A DNA stretch of 46,535 nucleotides from Bacteroidales bacterium (GCA_017551725.1 JAFZKY010000018.1:1-46535); one strand, 5' to 3'; positions 1 to 8,387 are shown, counted from the first letter of the stretch. A program made the numbers and translations. Notes: a model not told the origin generated them from the letters alone.

Positions 1-169
1 AGTTAATAGTGGCTATGAGCGTTGAACGATGAGCTATGAACCTTGAATTTTCTTAACTCCATAGTCCAACAATTCAACAAATAAACAATTCAACAAAACT
101 TCGTTTCCCAACTTTCTCCCTTCCCACTTTCAACTTTACGAACCTTATAAACTACTGACTAATCACTAT

Positions 170-197
170 TCACTGATCACTGATCACTGATCACTGA
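170..197. repeat. Tandem heptamer repeat (TCACTGA x4)
   Basis: Four perfect, directly adjacent copies of TCACTGA, preceded at 163-169 by TCACTAT. Because the unit contains TGATCA at its junction, the run is rich in small palindromes. No function can be read from it; it looks like slippage-prone intergenic DNA. Confidence 0.8.
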
Positions 198-273
198 CCC
201 CTGTCCCCTTTTATACACATTTTGCTGTTTGAAAAACGGGCCGGGCCGTGCGTTTGCGCCATGTGAAAACCTG

Positions 274-281
274 TATCTTTG
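274..281 (+). promoter_or_regulatory. ddl promoter, -7 box TATCTTTG
   Basis: TATCTTTG matches the Bacteroidota sigma-ABfr -7 consensus TAnnTTTG. A TTTG at 253-256 can serve as the -33 element. The implied start of transcription is about 20 nt before the ATG at 307, so the longer reading frame that opens at 229 lies upstream of the transcript and is not the true start. Confidence 0.65.
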
Positions 282-306
282 CGCAATTTGTAATTATTGT
301 ATTATT

Positions 307-1320
307 ATGTATAATATTGCCCTCATCGCCGGCGGGGATTCCGGCGAATATGAAATCTCCCTGAAAACGGCTGACAACATCTACAACCAGCTGGACAGGT
401 CGTTGTTCAACCCCTATCTGATCCACTTCAAAGGCGCCGATTGGCACTACCGAGATGCGAACGGCGTGGTGTACCCGGTGGACAAGAACGACTTCTCGAT
501 CACGGTGGACGGAGAGCGCATCCGCTTCGATGCGGCCTTCATCGCCATCCACGGCACCCCCGGCGAGAACGGCCGCCTGCAGGCCTATTTCGAGTTGGTG
601 GGGCAACCCTATACGGGCTGCGGAGTGTTCTGTTCGGCGTTGACATTCAACAAGTACTATTGCAATCTGGCGGTGGCGGGCTTCGGCGTGCCCATCTCGC
701 CGTCGTTGCATTTTTACAACACCGACCCTATTGATTATGAGCAGATTGAGTCCGTCTGCGGCTACCCCTGCTTTGTCAAGGCGTGCAACTCCGGCTCCAG
801 CGTGGGTGTCACCAAGGTCCACAGCCGGAGCGAGGTGGACCAGGCCTTTGCCGAGGCGTTCAAGTACGACAACCAGCTGATGGTGGAGAAGTTCGTGCGC
901 GGACGCGAGTTCACCTGCGGCGTGACCTCCGTCTATGGCGGCGTCAAGGTGCTCGCCGTCACCGAGGTGGTGGCCAGCAATGAGTTCTACGACTACAACG
1001 CCAAATACACCGCCGTGGGCCACAAACTCATCACCCCGGCGGACATCCCGGCGGAGATGACGCAGAAACTGAGCGATTACGCCGTCCAGATTTTCCACAA
1101 CCTGGACTGCCACGGCGTGGTCCGCATCGACTTCATCATCTCGGAAGACGACGGCGTGCCCTATTTCCTGGAGGTGAACACCATCCCCGGACAGACCGCC
1201 TTGAGCATCGTGCCGGGACAGGTGGAATACAATAAATTGGATATTAAGGAGTTTTATACGAAGATGGTGTTGGAAGCATTTGAACTTAGAAAAATGCATT
1301 TGGAAATGGGGAGAAAATGA
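307..1320 (+). CDS. ddl: D-alanine--D-alanine ligase
   Basis: A 337-residue ATP-grasp enzyme that joins two D-alanines for the peptidoglycan stem peptide in the cytoplasm. The N-terminal Rossmann-like part reads MYNIALIAGGDSGEYEIS, followed by the substrate-binding HGTPGENGRLQ motif and PYTGCGV. The ATP-grasp core has EKFVRGREFTCGV, and near the C-terminus FLEVNTIPGQT supplies the metal-binding Glu and Asn. The length fits the family. The start at 307 is chosen because a TAnnTTTG promoter sits 26 nt upstream. It is followed by cell-wall hydrolases in the same direction, which fits its role. Good confidence in the family and reaction. Confidence 0.93.
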   Translation: MYNIALIAGGDSGEYEISLKTADNIYNQLDRSLFNPYLIHFKGADWHYRDANGVVYPVDKNDFSITVDGERIRFDAAFIAIHGTPGENGRLQAYFELVGQPYTGCGVFCSALTFNKYYCNLAVAGFGVPISPSLHFYNTDPIDYEQIESVCGYPCFVKACNSGSSVGVTKVHSRSEVDQAFAEAFKYDNQLMVEKFVRGREFTCGVTSVYGGVKVLAVTEVVASNEFYDYNAKYTAVGHKLITPADIPAEMTQKLSDYAVQIFHNLDCHGVVRIDFIISEDDGVPYFLEVNTIPGQTALSIVPGQVEYNKLDIKEFYTKMVLEAFELRKMHLEMGRK

Positions 1321-1356
1321 TTGACAATTAATAATTAACAGTTAATAATAAATAAT

Positions 1357-2442
1357 TTGAGAAAGATATTTTGTATCGGCTGTCTGCTTGTGATGGCAGG
1401 GCTGGTTTCCAATCAAGTGGTGGCGCAATACACGGAGGCCGACATGCGCGCGTATGTGGAGCAGTATAAACAGGTGGCTATGGAGAAGATGCGCGAGTAC
1501 CGCATCCCGGCCAGCATCACGTTGGCACAGGGCATCTTCGAGAGCGCCTGTGGGAAAAGCCGGCTGGCCGTGGAGGGTAACAACCACTTCGGCATCAAGT
1601 GCCATGAGGACTGGGTCGGCGACACTATCCTCATCGATGACGATGAACTTCAGGAATGTTTCCGCAAATACGAGGATGTGGCTGGTTCCTACAACGATCA
1701 CTCGAAATTCCTGACCACTCGCAAGCGTTATGCCAACCTCTTCCAGCTCGACATTCTGGATTATCGGGCATGGGCCCGCACGCTCAAGGCCGACGGCTAT
1801 GCCACCAATCCCCAGTACGCCGACCGTCTCATCAGCCTGATCGAGCGTTTCAACATTGCTCGGTTGGACACGCTGGTCGAGAAAGGGGAGGCCGGACTGG
1901 TGGCCGCCAACGATGTGCTTGAAACTGGAGGCAAACCCTCGGGCGGCAATCGTACTGAACCTGTCGCCCCGCCCACGAAGCCCATCCCGCCGGTGAAGCC
2001 TGCCGCGCCGGGCACTCCCGGCACGGTGCCGCCCGTCAAGGCCACGACCAAGGTGTTCACCGCCATCGGCAGCGAATATCCTTCCGGCACCAGCCCTTTC
2101 AGCTACCGCAAGGTCTTTGAGAACAACCACACCTATTTCATTATCGCCCAGAAAGATGACACGTATGAGAAGATTGCCGGCGACGTGCAGGTGGCGGCGG
2201 TGAGCCTGCGGAAGTTCAACGACGTGCTGGACCCCAACAACCAGCCGGTGGAGAATGAAATCGTCTATATCGAGGCCAAGGCGAAGACGCACAACAACAA
2301 GGTTCACATCGTGCAGGCTGGCGAGACGCTGCGCTACATCGCCCAGCGCTATGGTGTGCAGCTGCACTACATTTTCAAATACAATTCGCTGGATGAGAAC
2401 TCCATTATTCATCCCGGCGACCAGATATTGTTAAAACATTAA
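1357..2442 (+). CDS. Secreted GH73 glucosaminidase with two LysM domains
   Basis: A 361-residue exported enzyme predicted to cut glycan strands of peptidoglycan (endo-beta-N-acetylglucosaminidase, GH73). A signal peptide covers about residues 1-24 (ending VVAQ). The GH73 domain spans about 28-175, with catalytic Glu62 in QGIFESACGKS and the NNHFGIKC motif. A Pro/Thr-rich linker follows (about 190-235), then two LysM peptidoglycan-binding repeats at about 265-310 and 318-360. The TTG at 1357 is preferred because it opens a complete signal peptide; the next ATG falls inside the hydrophobic core. The gene just downstream is a paralogue. The spacer before it (1321-1356) is AT-rich, with no clear promoter. 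Confidence 0.85.
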   Translation: MRKIFCIGCLLVMAGLVSNQVVAQYTEADMRAYVEQYKQVAMEKMREYRIPASITLAQGIFESACGKSRLAVEGNNHFGIKCHEDWVGDTILIDDDELQECFRKYEDVAGSYNDHSKFLTTRKRYANLFQLDILDYRAWARTLKADGYATNPQYADRLISLIERFNIARLDTLVEKGEAGLVAANDVLETGGKPSGGNRTEPVAPPTKPIPPVKPAAPGTPGTVPPVKATTKVFTAIGSEYPSGTSPFSYRKVFENNHTYFIIAQKDDTYEKIAGDVQVAAVSLRKFNDVLDPNNQPVENEIVYIEAKAKTHNNKVHIVQAGETLRYIAQRYGVQLHYIFKYNSLDENSIIHPGDQILLKH

Positions 2443-2454
2443 ACCCTTCCGATT

Positions 2455-3753
2455 ATGAAACGAATTTTGTTTTTGAGCATCCTCCTGTTTGGCATTGCCG
2501 CCGGTTATGCCCAATACACGTTGGAAGACCAGATCTATGATTATATCGATGAGTATAAGGATTTGGCCATGAGGGAGATGGAACAATACAAGGTGCCCGC
2601 AAGCATCACGCTGGCGCAGGCTATCTATGCCTCCAAATGCGGCACCAACCGCATCGCCAAGGAGGCCAACAACCATTTCGGCATCATGTGCCACACGAAG
2701 GAGTGGACTGGCCCCACCTTTTACGAGACGGAGAACCACAGCAGCGACTACTGCTTCCGGAAATATGCTTCGGTGGAGGAGTCTTATCGCGACCATTCGT
2801 TGTTCCTGTCGCAGCGCAGCCGTTACATCAAGCTCTTCTACCTGCCCATCACCGACTACAAATCGTGGGCGCACGGGCTGAAGGAGGCCGGCTATTCCGG
2901 CAATCCGCGCTACGCCGACACGCTGATCTCGATCATTGAGAAATACTATCTGATGCACTACGACCGCAAGGTGGCCCAACGCATGGGCGACACGGCGGCG
3001 CTGGCATCTGCTACTACCCCCAAAACCAGTCCCATTACGTCTAACAGCGCCTCACAAGCACCGGTTACAAAGCCTGTGGAGAAAACGGAAACCAAGCCTG
3101 TTCAGACGGAACCGGTGGCCGCCACGCCTGTGAAACCGGTGGAAACCCAGCCGGCGAAGCCTGTGCAAACCGAACCTGCCAAGACCACCCCGGAAAAGCC
3201 AGTGGCCACAAAGACGGAACCCGTCACCAAACCTAAGGCCGACACGATGGAGGTGAACGGCATCCAGGTGATTGTCAACAAGTCGGAAAAACCCAAACAG
3301 CCCAAGATGGACACCATCGTTCATTCAGTGCCCGAGCCGGAAAAGGTGCAGGGCAAGAATGTGTTCGTCCTCAACCCGTATGCCGTGCCCTATAAGTCGG
3401 CGTATTATCCGTACACGAGCCGTCCCGTGTATGAGAACAACAAGACCAAGTTCCTCATCGCCCGCAAAGGAGATACATACAAGTCGTTGGCCACCTCCAT
3501 GCAGTTGTCGGAGAAGAACCTCCGTTTGTACAACGATGTTTATGATGATTCGGAACCCATTGAGGATGAGGTTATCTATTTGGAGATGAAAAGCACCAAG
3601 TCGCCCGAAGAGTACCACACGCTGCAGAAGGGCGACACGTATCGTTATATCGCGCAGAAATACGGTGTGCAATTGAAGATCATCATCAAGCGCAACAGCG
3701 GGGCCATCAGCAGTTACGGCATCGGCGATCGTATCTGCATCGGATGCAAATAA
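2455..3753 (+). CDS. GH73-LysM paralogue lacking the catalytic Glu
   Basis: A 432-residue paralogue of the preceding protein, 12 nt downstream and probably co-transcribed. Signal peptide about 1-20, GH73-like domain about 22-170, a long linker (about 185-300) of imperfect KPVxTEPV-type Pro/Thr/Lys repeats, then two LysM repeats at about 330-378 and 388-432. The alignment is close (PASITLAQ, NNHFGI, YADTLISIIE), but the active-site segment reads QAIYASKCG where the upstream copy has QGIFESACG, so the Glu is Ala59. This suggests a non-catalytic peptidoglycan-binding or regulatory partner, unless another residue substitutes. The family call is firm; loss of activity is inference. Confidence 0.85.
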   Translation: MKRILFLSILLFGIAAGYAQYTLEDQIYDYIDEYKDLAMREMEQYKVPASITLAQAIYASKCGTNRIAKEANNHFGIMCHTKEWTGPTFYETENHSSDYCFRKYASVEESYRDHSLFLSQRSRYIKLFYLPITDYKSWAHGLKEAGYSGNPRYADTLISIIEKYYLMHYDRKVAQRMGDTAALASATTPKTSPITSNSASQAPVTKPVEKTETKPVQTEPVAATPVKPVETQPAKPVQTEPAKTTPEKPVATKTEPVTKPKADTMEVNGIQVIVNKSEKPKQPKMDTIVHSVPEPEKVQGKNVFVLNPYAVPYKSAYYPYTSRPVYENNKTKFLIARKGDTYKSLATSMQLSEKNLRLYNDVYDDSEPIEDEVIYLEMKSTKSPEEYHTLQKGDTYRYIAQKYGVQLKIIIKRNSGAISSYGIGDRICIGCK

Positions 3754-3782
3754 TTTTTCATAAGTGTTTACAGAATAAGCAA

Positions 3783-4745
3783 ATGCCAAACTCGTTTTAT
3801 CATTTCAATCCCAAAACGCTCTCGTTTGAGAAGGTGAAGGTGAGCTTCAAGCACATCTTCAAGCGGTTGGTTTGGGTGTTCATCAGCGGGGTGGCGTTTG
3901 CGTTGGTGTTCGTGTGGATTGCTTTCTATGTGATTGATTCGCCCAAGGTGAAAATATTGGAACGGGAAAACAACGAATTGCGCAGCGAGGTGGAGTACCT
4001 GTCGCAGCGTATCGACATTATGTCGGATGTGCTGCTGGATATCGAGGACCGCGACGACAACGTGTATCGTACGGTGTTCGAGGCCGACCCGGTGCCGGCT
4101 TCCGAGCGTTATCCTCTGTTACTGGCCGACCCGCGTTTCGACAGTCTGTCCCGTTCGGAGGCGTTTGCCGAGTTGAAGGAAGCCAACATGAAGGCCGACC
4201 AGCTGGTGGTGCGGCTGGCGGCGCAGTCGCGTTCCTTGGCGGAGTTGGAACAGATTGCCGGCAAGAAGGCCGACATGCTGAAATCCATTCCGGCCATCCG
4301 TCCGTTGAAGAACATGCACACCATCACGTCGGGCTTCGGGCGGCGTTATCACCCTATCTTGAAGACGTTGCGCGCCCATACGGGGGTGGACATCACCGCG
4401 CCCAAGGGCACGCCCGTGTATGCGACCGCCGACGGCACCGTGTCGGGCGAGAATCCCGGCAGCGGCTACGGCATCGCAGTGCTCATCAACCACGGCTTCT
4501 CCTATCAGACGCTGTATGCCCATCTTTCAAAAAAGGTGGTGAAACCCGGACAGAAGGTGAAGCGCGGACAGCTGATCGGCTATGTGGGCTCCACTGGCAT
4601 GTCGTCGGGCTCCCATCTCCACTATGAGGTGATTAAAAACGGCACACCGGTGAATCCCGTCTATTATTTCAACGCCGATATCACTCCCGAAGAATACAAC
4701 TCCATTTTGGAATCCTCCAAGAAGGTGAACCAGGCACTGTCGTAG
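3783..4745 (+). CDS. Membrane-anchored M23 family metallopeptidase
   Basis: A 320-residue inner-membrane protein predicted to cleave peptidoglycan cross-bridges in the periplasm. A short cytoplasmic N-terminus (MPNSFYHFNPKTLSFEKV) is followed by one membrane segment at about 27-50. A charged heptad-rich region that may form a coiled coil lies at about 58-85, and the LytM/M23 domain is at about 180-300. Zinc ligands are visible in HTGVD (His-x3-Asp) and in HLHYE (HxH), with the usual GFGRRYHPI opening. The ATG at 3783 is chosen because an upstream in-frame ATG at 3744 overlaps the previous gene and would add residues not expected for this family. It follows the two GH73 genes, consistent with a shared cell-wall role. 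Confidence 0.88.
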   Translation: MPNSFYHFNPKTLSFEKVKVSFKHIFKRLVWVFISGVAFALVFVWIAFYVIDSPKVKILERENNELRSEVEYLSQRIDIMSDVLLDIEDRDDNVYRTVFEADPVPASERYPLLLADPRFDSLSRSEAFAELKEANMKADQLVVRLAAQSRSLAELEQIAGKKADMLKSIPAIRPLKNMHTITSGFGRRYHPILKTLRAHTGVDITAPKGTPVYATADGTVSGENPGSGYGIAVLINHGFSYQTLYAHLSKKVVKPGQKVKRGQLIGYVGSTGMSSGSHLHYEVIKNGTPVNPVYYFNADITPEEYNSILESSKKVNQALS

Positions 4746-4777
4746 TGAATTAATAATTTACAATTAATAAATAGTTG

Positions 4778-6409
4778 ATGATGAGGAGATTTTGGTTTTG
4801 TCTGGTTTTAATGGTGGTGGTGATGGCCAGTTGCAGACCGAAGTATGATCATTCGGACAAGAAAATTTTTCATTATAACGAATCCAACGGCATCGCTTCG
4901 CTTGACCCGGCATATTCCTCAGGACAGGCCACGCTTTGGCCCTGCAACCAGCTCTATAACGGCCTTGTCGATATGGATGACTCTTTGCGCATTGTACCCT
5001 CTATCGCCAAACGTTGGACCATTTCTCCCGATGGGCTTATCTACACATTCCATTTGCGCGATGATGTGACGTTTCACAATACGAAAGAGTATCCGTTTGA
5101 GAAACCCCGCAAGGTGACGGCTCAGGATTTTGTGTATAGTTTTTCCCGTATTCTGGACCCTGACGTGGCCTCTCCCGGCGCGTGGATATTCCAGAAAGTG
5201 AAACGCGACAAGGATGGCAAACCTTCGTTCAAGGCTTTGAATGACACTACGTTCCAGATAGAGCTGTCGGAGGCGTTCCCGCCGTTTCTTGGCATTCTGA
5301 CGATGAAATATTGCTCCGTGGTCCCGAAGGAGGTGGTGGAGCATTACGGCAAGGATTTTCGCAAGCATCCGGTGGGCACGGGTCCCTTTCAATTTCAACT
5401 CTGGCAGGAGGGCGTGAAACTGGTGCTGCGCAAGAATCCCGACTACTTCGAGCGCGACGAGCAGGGCAACCGACTGCCGTATATTGACGCGGTGGCCATT
5501 TCGTTCATCGTGGACAAACAGTCGGTGTTTATGGAATTCATGAAGGGCTCATTGGACTTTATGTCGGGTGTGGAAGCCTGCTACAAGGATGCGTTGCTCA
5601 CGAAAGACGGGCAGCTCAATCCCGACTACAAGGATAAAATCAAAATGCTGACGGGTCCGTACCTCAACACGGAGTATTTGGGCTTTATGCTGAAGCCTGG
5701 CGACAAGGCTAATCCATTGCTGGACAAGCGTGTGCGGCAGGCCATCAACTATGGTTTCGACCGCGAGAAGATGATGAAATACCTGCGCAACAACGTGGGT
5801 TATCCCGGCACGGGCGGTTTTGTGCCTCGGGGTATGCCCTCGCACGATCCTGCGCGCACGGGTGGCTACACCTACAATCCGGCCAAGGCGGCGCAGTTGC
5901 TGGCGGAGGCCGGCTATCCCGGCGGCAAGGGCCTCCCGCCCATCTCGGTGGCCGTGTCCGCCTCCTACGCCGATCTGGTGCAGTATATGCAGCACGAACT
6001 GTCGCAGCTGGGCATTGACCTGCGCTTGGATGTGATGCAGGGCGCGCAGCAGCGCGAGATGATGCGCAGCTACCAGCTGCCGTTCTTCCGCGGCTCCTGG
6101 ATTTGCGACTATCCCGATGCAGAGAACTACATGGCCCTGTTCTATTCCAAGAATCTGCAGCCTGCCGGTTCCAACTACACGCACTACGTGAACCACACCT
6201 TTGACAAGCTGTACGAGGCCTCGCAGCGTTGCGCCGACGAGGACAAACGCAACGAATACTATACCCGGATGGACGCGCTGCTCATGGCCGACGCTCCTGT
6301 GGTGGTGCTCTACTACGACAAGGTAATCCGCTTCACGCAGGCCAACATTACCGGTCTCGGCACCAATCCCGTGAACATGCTGGATTTGCGGCGGGTACGG
6401 ATAGAGTAG
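4778..6409 (+). CDS. ABC transporter peptide-binding lipoprotein (SBP family 5)
   Basis: An extracytoplasmic solute-binding protein of the OppA/DppA type (SBP_bac_5), about 543 residues, expected to capture oligopeptides for import. The lipobox ends MASC with the lipidated Cys at about residue 19. The mature part has typical family blocks: SLDPAYSSGQ near the start, the YTFHLRDDVTFHN strand, GTGPFQFQLWQEG, and the VRQAINYGFDREKMM helix. No permease or ATPase genes are adjacent. Given the neighbouring peptidoglycan hydrolases it may take up muropeptides, but that is inference. The start is either of two adjacent ATGs (4778 or 4781); the frame also opens with a TTG at 4775. It converges with ruvC, with only six bases between the stop codons. 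Confidence 0.88.
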   Translation: MMRRFWFCLVLMVVVMASCRPKYDHSDKKIFHYNESNGIASLDPAYSSGQATLWPCNQLYNGLVDMDDSLRIVPSIAKRWTISPDGLIYTFHLRDDVTFHNTKEYPFEKPRKVTAQDFVYSFSRILDPDVASPGAWIFQKVKRDKDGKPSFKALNDTTFQIELSEAFPPFLGILTMKYCSVVPKEVVEHYGKDFRKHPVGTGPFQFQLWQEGVKLVLRKNPDYFERDEQGNRLPYIDAVAISFIVDKQSVFMEFMKGSLDFMSGVEACYKDALLTKDGQLNPDYKDKIKMLTGPYLNTEYLGFMLKPGDKANPLLDKRVRQAINYGFDREKMMKYLRNNVGYPGTGGFVPRGMPSHDPARTGGYTYNPAKAAQLLAEAGYPGGKGLPPISVAVSASYADLVQYMQHELSQLGIDLRLDVMQGAQQREMMRSYQLPFFRGSWICDYPDAENYMALFYSKNLQPAGSNYTHYVNHTFDKLYEASQRCADEDKRNEYYTRMDALLMADAPVVVLYYDKVIRFTQANITGLGTNPVNMLDLRRVRIE

Positions 6410-6415
6410 GGTATG

Positions 6416-6982
6416 CTATTTTACCACACGATTTTCGTTGTTGGCAATAAAGGCTTTCCAATCGTTGAACTTCTTTCCGCCGCCCACGACCACACGGTGC
6501 TGGAGATGGTGGCACACGGCGGCGGCGAGGGCGTCGGTGGCGTCCAAGTATTCAACCGCATCCTTCAACGGGTACATGTGGCACAGCATGGCGGCCACTT
6601 GCTCCTTGGCGGCATTGCCGTTGCCCGTGATGGACTGCTTTATCTTGCGGGGCTCGTACTCATAGACCTCCATGCCCGCGTGCAAACAGGCGGCAATAAC
6701 GATGCCTTGCGCACGCCCCAACTTCAGCATCGACTGCACATTCTTGCCGTAAAACGGAGCCTCAATGGCCAAGATATCAGGCTTGTACTGCTCGATGAGG
6801 GCGTTCATTTTCTCGTAAATGAATTTCAACTTGGCATAATGGTCGGTCAGCTTTTTCATCTGAATCACGCTGATGACCTCCACCTCCGATTGGTTGAGAT
6901 GCGTGTTCAACAGCGCATAGCCCATCACATTCGTGCCGGGGTCGATGCCTAAAATCCTGTGCTGGACAATCGTTTCTTCCAT
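6416..6982 (-). CDS. ruvC: Holliday junction endodeoxyribonuclease RuvC
   Basis: A 188-residue nuclease that resolves Holliday junctions with RuvAB during recombination. Acidic catalytic residues are visible: Asp in RILGIDPGTNVMGYALL, Glu in LAIEAPFYGKN, and the paired Asp residues in YLDATDALAAAVCHH. The length is slightly above the usual 160-175 because of a polar C-terminal tail after the last catalytic helix. It starts three bases after the stop of an aspartic-protease-like gene and is probably translated from the same message. The plus-strand frame covering the same bases is a shadow. Confidence 0.95.
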   Translation of the reverse strand: MEETIVQHRILGIDPGTNVMGYALLNTHLNQSEVEVISVIQMKKLTDHYAKLKFIYEKMNALIEQYKPDILAIEAPFYGKNVQSMLKLGRAQGIVIAACLHAGMEVYEYEPRKIKQSITGNGNAAKEQVAAMLCHMYPLKDAVEYLDATDALAAAVCHHLQHRVVVGGGKKFNDWKAFIANNENRVVK

Positions 6983-6985
6983 TTT

Positions 6986-7408
6986 TTATTCAAAAACGAG
7001 ATATTTGTCGCGATAATTGATCACCGCTTTGTGGAACACAAAAAAATCATTTCCCAAAATCATCTGGATAGGCTTGCGCCGGAGTTTTCTGTATGCTGTG
7101 TTGATATAGGTAAAATCCAAAAGCGCCATATTCTGATAGCAAGGCAGATGAAAGCGTCCGAGGTGGAAGTCGGGCACATTGGCGATACGGACGGTGAAAT
7201 CATCGCCGCCGATGCCGGCCGTCACGCCATCGTGCGGAGCCGTAGGCATCTGTGGCAGAAGCGATTGCGCAAACGCCGCATCCAAGCAACTGTGCGAAGC
7301 TCCGGTGTCCAGCACAATGCGGACGGGCTGTCCGGCCACCGACCCGCGAACAAGCGTGTGGAAATCACCCGACTCCAACTCCACAACATTCAGTTTTGTT
7401 TTATACAT
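6986..7408 (-). CDS. Retropepsin-like aspartic protease (single domain)
   Basis: A 140-residue protein with the active-site triad motif of clan AA aspartic proteases: VRIVLDTGASHSCLD at about residues 30-44. A later hydrophobic-Gly stretch (KPIQMILGNDFF, about 115-126) matches the second conserved block. One DTG motif per chain implies a homodimer, as in retropepsins. There is no signal peptide and no membrane segment, so it is expected in the cytoplasm. Substrate unknown. It lies 53 nt after corA and three bases before ruvC in the same direction. There are no reverse transcriptase or integrase genes nearby, so it is not part of a retroelement. Confidence 0.75.
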   Translation of the reverse strand: MYKTKLNVVELESGDFHTLVRGSVAGQPVRIVLDTGASHSCLDAAFAQSLLPQMPTAPHDGVTAGIGGDDFTVRIANVPDFHLGRFHLPCYQNMALLDFTYINTAYRKLRRKPIQMILGNDFFVFHKAVINYRDKYLVFE

Positions 7409-7461
7409 AATTGAAAAGCAAAATCTTCATCCTAAAACATATCTCTCTTTTCCAACAACGG

Positions 7462-8373
7462 CTAAAGCCAATGTTTTTTGATGAAAAAGAGGACCAGAAA
7501 GACCAATATCACCACGCAGATGCCAATCACAATCCAGAAGGCGAACGGCGACGCGGCGAACGGCAGCGCCACATTCATGCCATAGAGGCCGCTGATGAAG
7601 GTCAACGGGAGCACGATGGTGGAGATAATGGTGAGCATACGCATGATCTCGTTGGTCTTGTTGGTCTGCAACGAATCGAACGTGCTGGAGAGACCATCCA
7701 CCAACTCGCCGTAGTCGTCAATCATATCCCACATCTTCTGGTAGAAGTCGAGGATGTTGCCCCAGTACTCTTCCATGTCATCGGCAAAGCCCTTGATGTC
7801 GCCCGACTCGAACTTGTTGAACAGTCGCAGCTGCGGGCGGAACATGGTGTTCATCTGGATGATGTTCTTGCGGAAACGGGAAATCTGCTCAATGATCTTT
7901 TCCGACTTGGTGCTGAAAAGCTCCCTGTTGATGAAGTCCAACTCCGTGCCCATACGTTCCACTAAAAGGAAGGACTCCTTCATCATGCGGTACAGAATAT
8001 GGTAGAGCACCGCGTCGCTGGTACCGCTGATGTCGTCCTCATCCTCCGGCTCCGGATTCACTTTTGTGTAATTGAACAGATCCTGCACCACATAGTGAGA
8101 ATTGCCAACGGTAATCAGATAATCCTGTCCCCAGAAGATTTTTGTCTCCTCGGTGCGGACCAACTGCGTACGCTTGTCCATCAACGGAAAATGCAACACA
8201 AGGAAATAATAGTCGTCGTACTCGTCGATTTTAGGGCGCTGAACGAAACTGGAACAGTCGTCAATATCCAAAGGGTGAAAATGGAAGTTGTCACGCAGGA
8301 AGTCCAAGTCTTCCACAGTTGGATTTGTTATATGGTGCCATTTAAAAGTACCGAAATTGATGGTATCAACCAT
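7462..8373 (-). CDS. corA: CorA-family magnesium/divalent cation transporter
   Basis: A 303-residue inner-membrane channel for Mg2+ (and possibly Co2+). The N-terminal cytoplasmic alpha/beta domain spans about 1-190, the long stalk helix about 190-240, and two C-terminal membrane helices about 245-265 and 277-297. The signature GMN motif appears as LYGMNVALPF right after the first membrane helix, and the chain ends in a basic FFIKKHWL tail. The start at 8373 is supported by an AAGGAGG sequence seven bases upstream on the minus strand, unusual for this phylum. A TAnnTTTG promoter lies at 8446-8453. Confidence 0.92.
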   Translation of the reverse strand: MVDTINFGTFKWHHITNPTVEDLDFLRDNFHFHPLDIDDCSSFVQRPKIDEYDDYYFLVLHFPLMDKRTQLVRTEETKIFWGQDYLITVGNSHYVVQDLFNYTKVNPEPEDEDDISGTSDAVLYHILYRMMKESFLLVERMGTELDFINRELFSTKSEKIIEQISRFRKNIIQMNTMFRPQLRLFNKFESGDIKGFADDMEEYWGNILDFYQKMWDMIDDYGELVDGLSSTFDSLQTNKTNEIMRMLTIISTIVLPLTFISGLYGMNVALPFAASPFAFWIVIGICVVILVFLVLFFIKKHWL

Positions 8374-8380
8374 TTTACAA

Positions 8381-8387
8381 CCTCCTT
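8381..8387 (-). promoter_or_regulatory. Strong Shine-Dalgarno (AAGGAGG) before corA
   Basis: Read on the minus strand this is AAGGAGG, followed by a seven-base spacer (TTGTAAA) and the corA ATG. It fixes the start codon. Other genes in the window lack a match this good, in line with the known weak use of Shine-Dalgarno pairing in Bacteroidota. Confidence 0.7.

Larger units (their letters stand above)
1..306. other. Intergenic region upstream of ddl
   Basis: AT-rich sequence with no open frame that looks coding. It holds a run of four perfect TCACTGA heptamers at 170-197, a degenerate copy just before them, and the ddl promoter near its right end. The left edge may continue a spacer or gene end that lies outside the window. 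Confidence 0.6.

Noticed and set aside
170-197. Possible CRISPR-like repeats
   Set aside because: The units are directly adjacent heptamers with no spacers and no cas genes nearby.
211-1299. Long minus-strand open frame (362 codons) opposite ddl
   Set aside because: It is the antisense of a clear ATP-grasp gene, has a His/Val/Gly-biased composition typical of shadows, and no promoter or known motif.
6413-6952. Plus-strand open frame of 179 codons opposite ruvC
   Set aside because: The minus strand encodes all RuvC catalytic motifs; this is a shadow.
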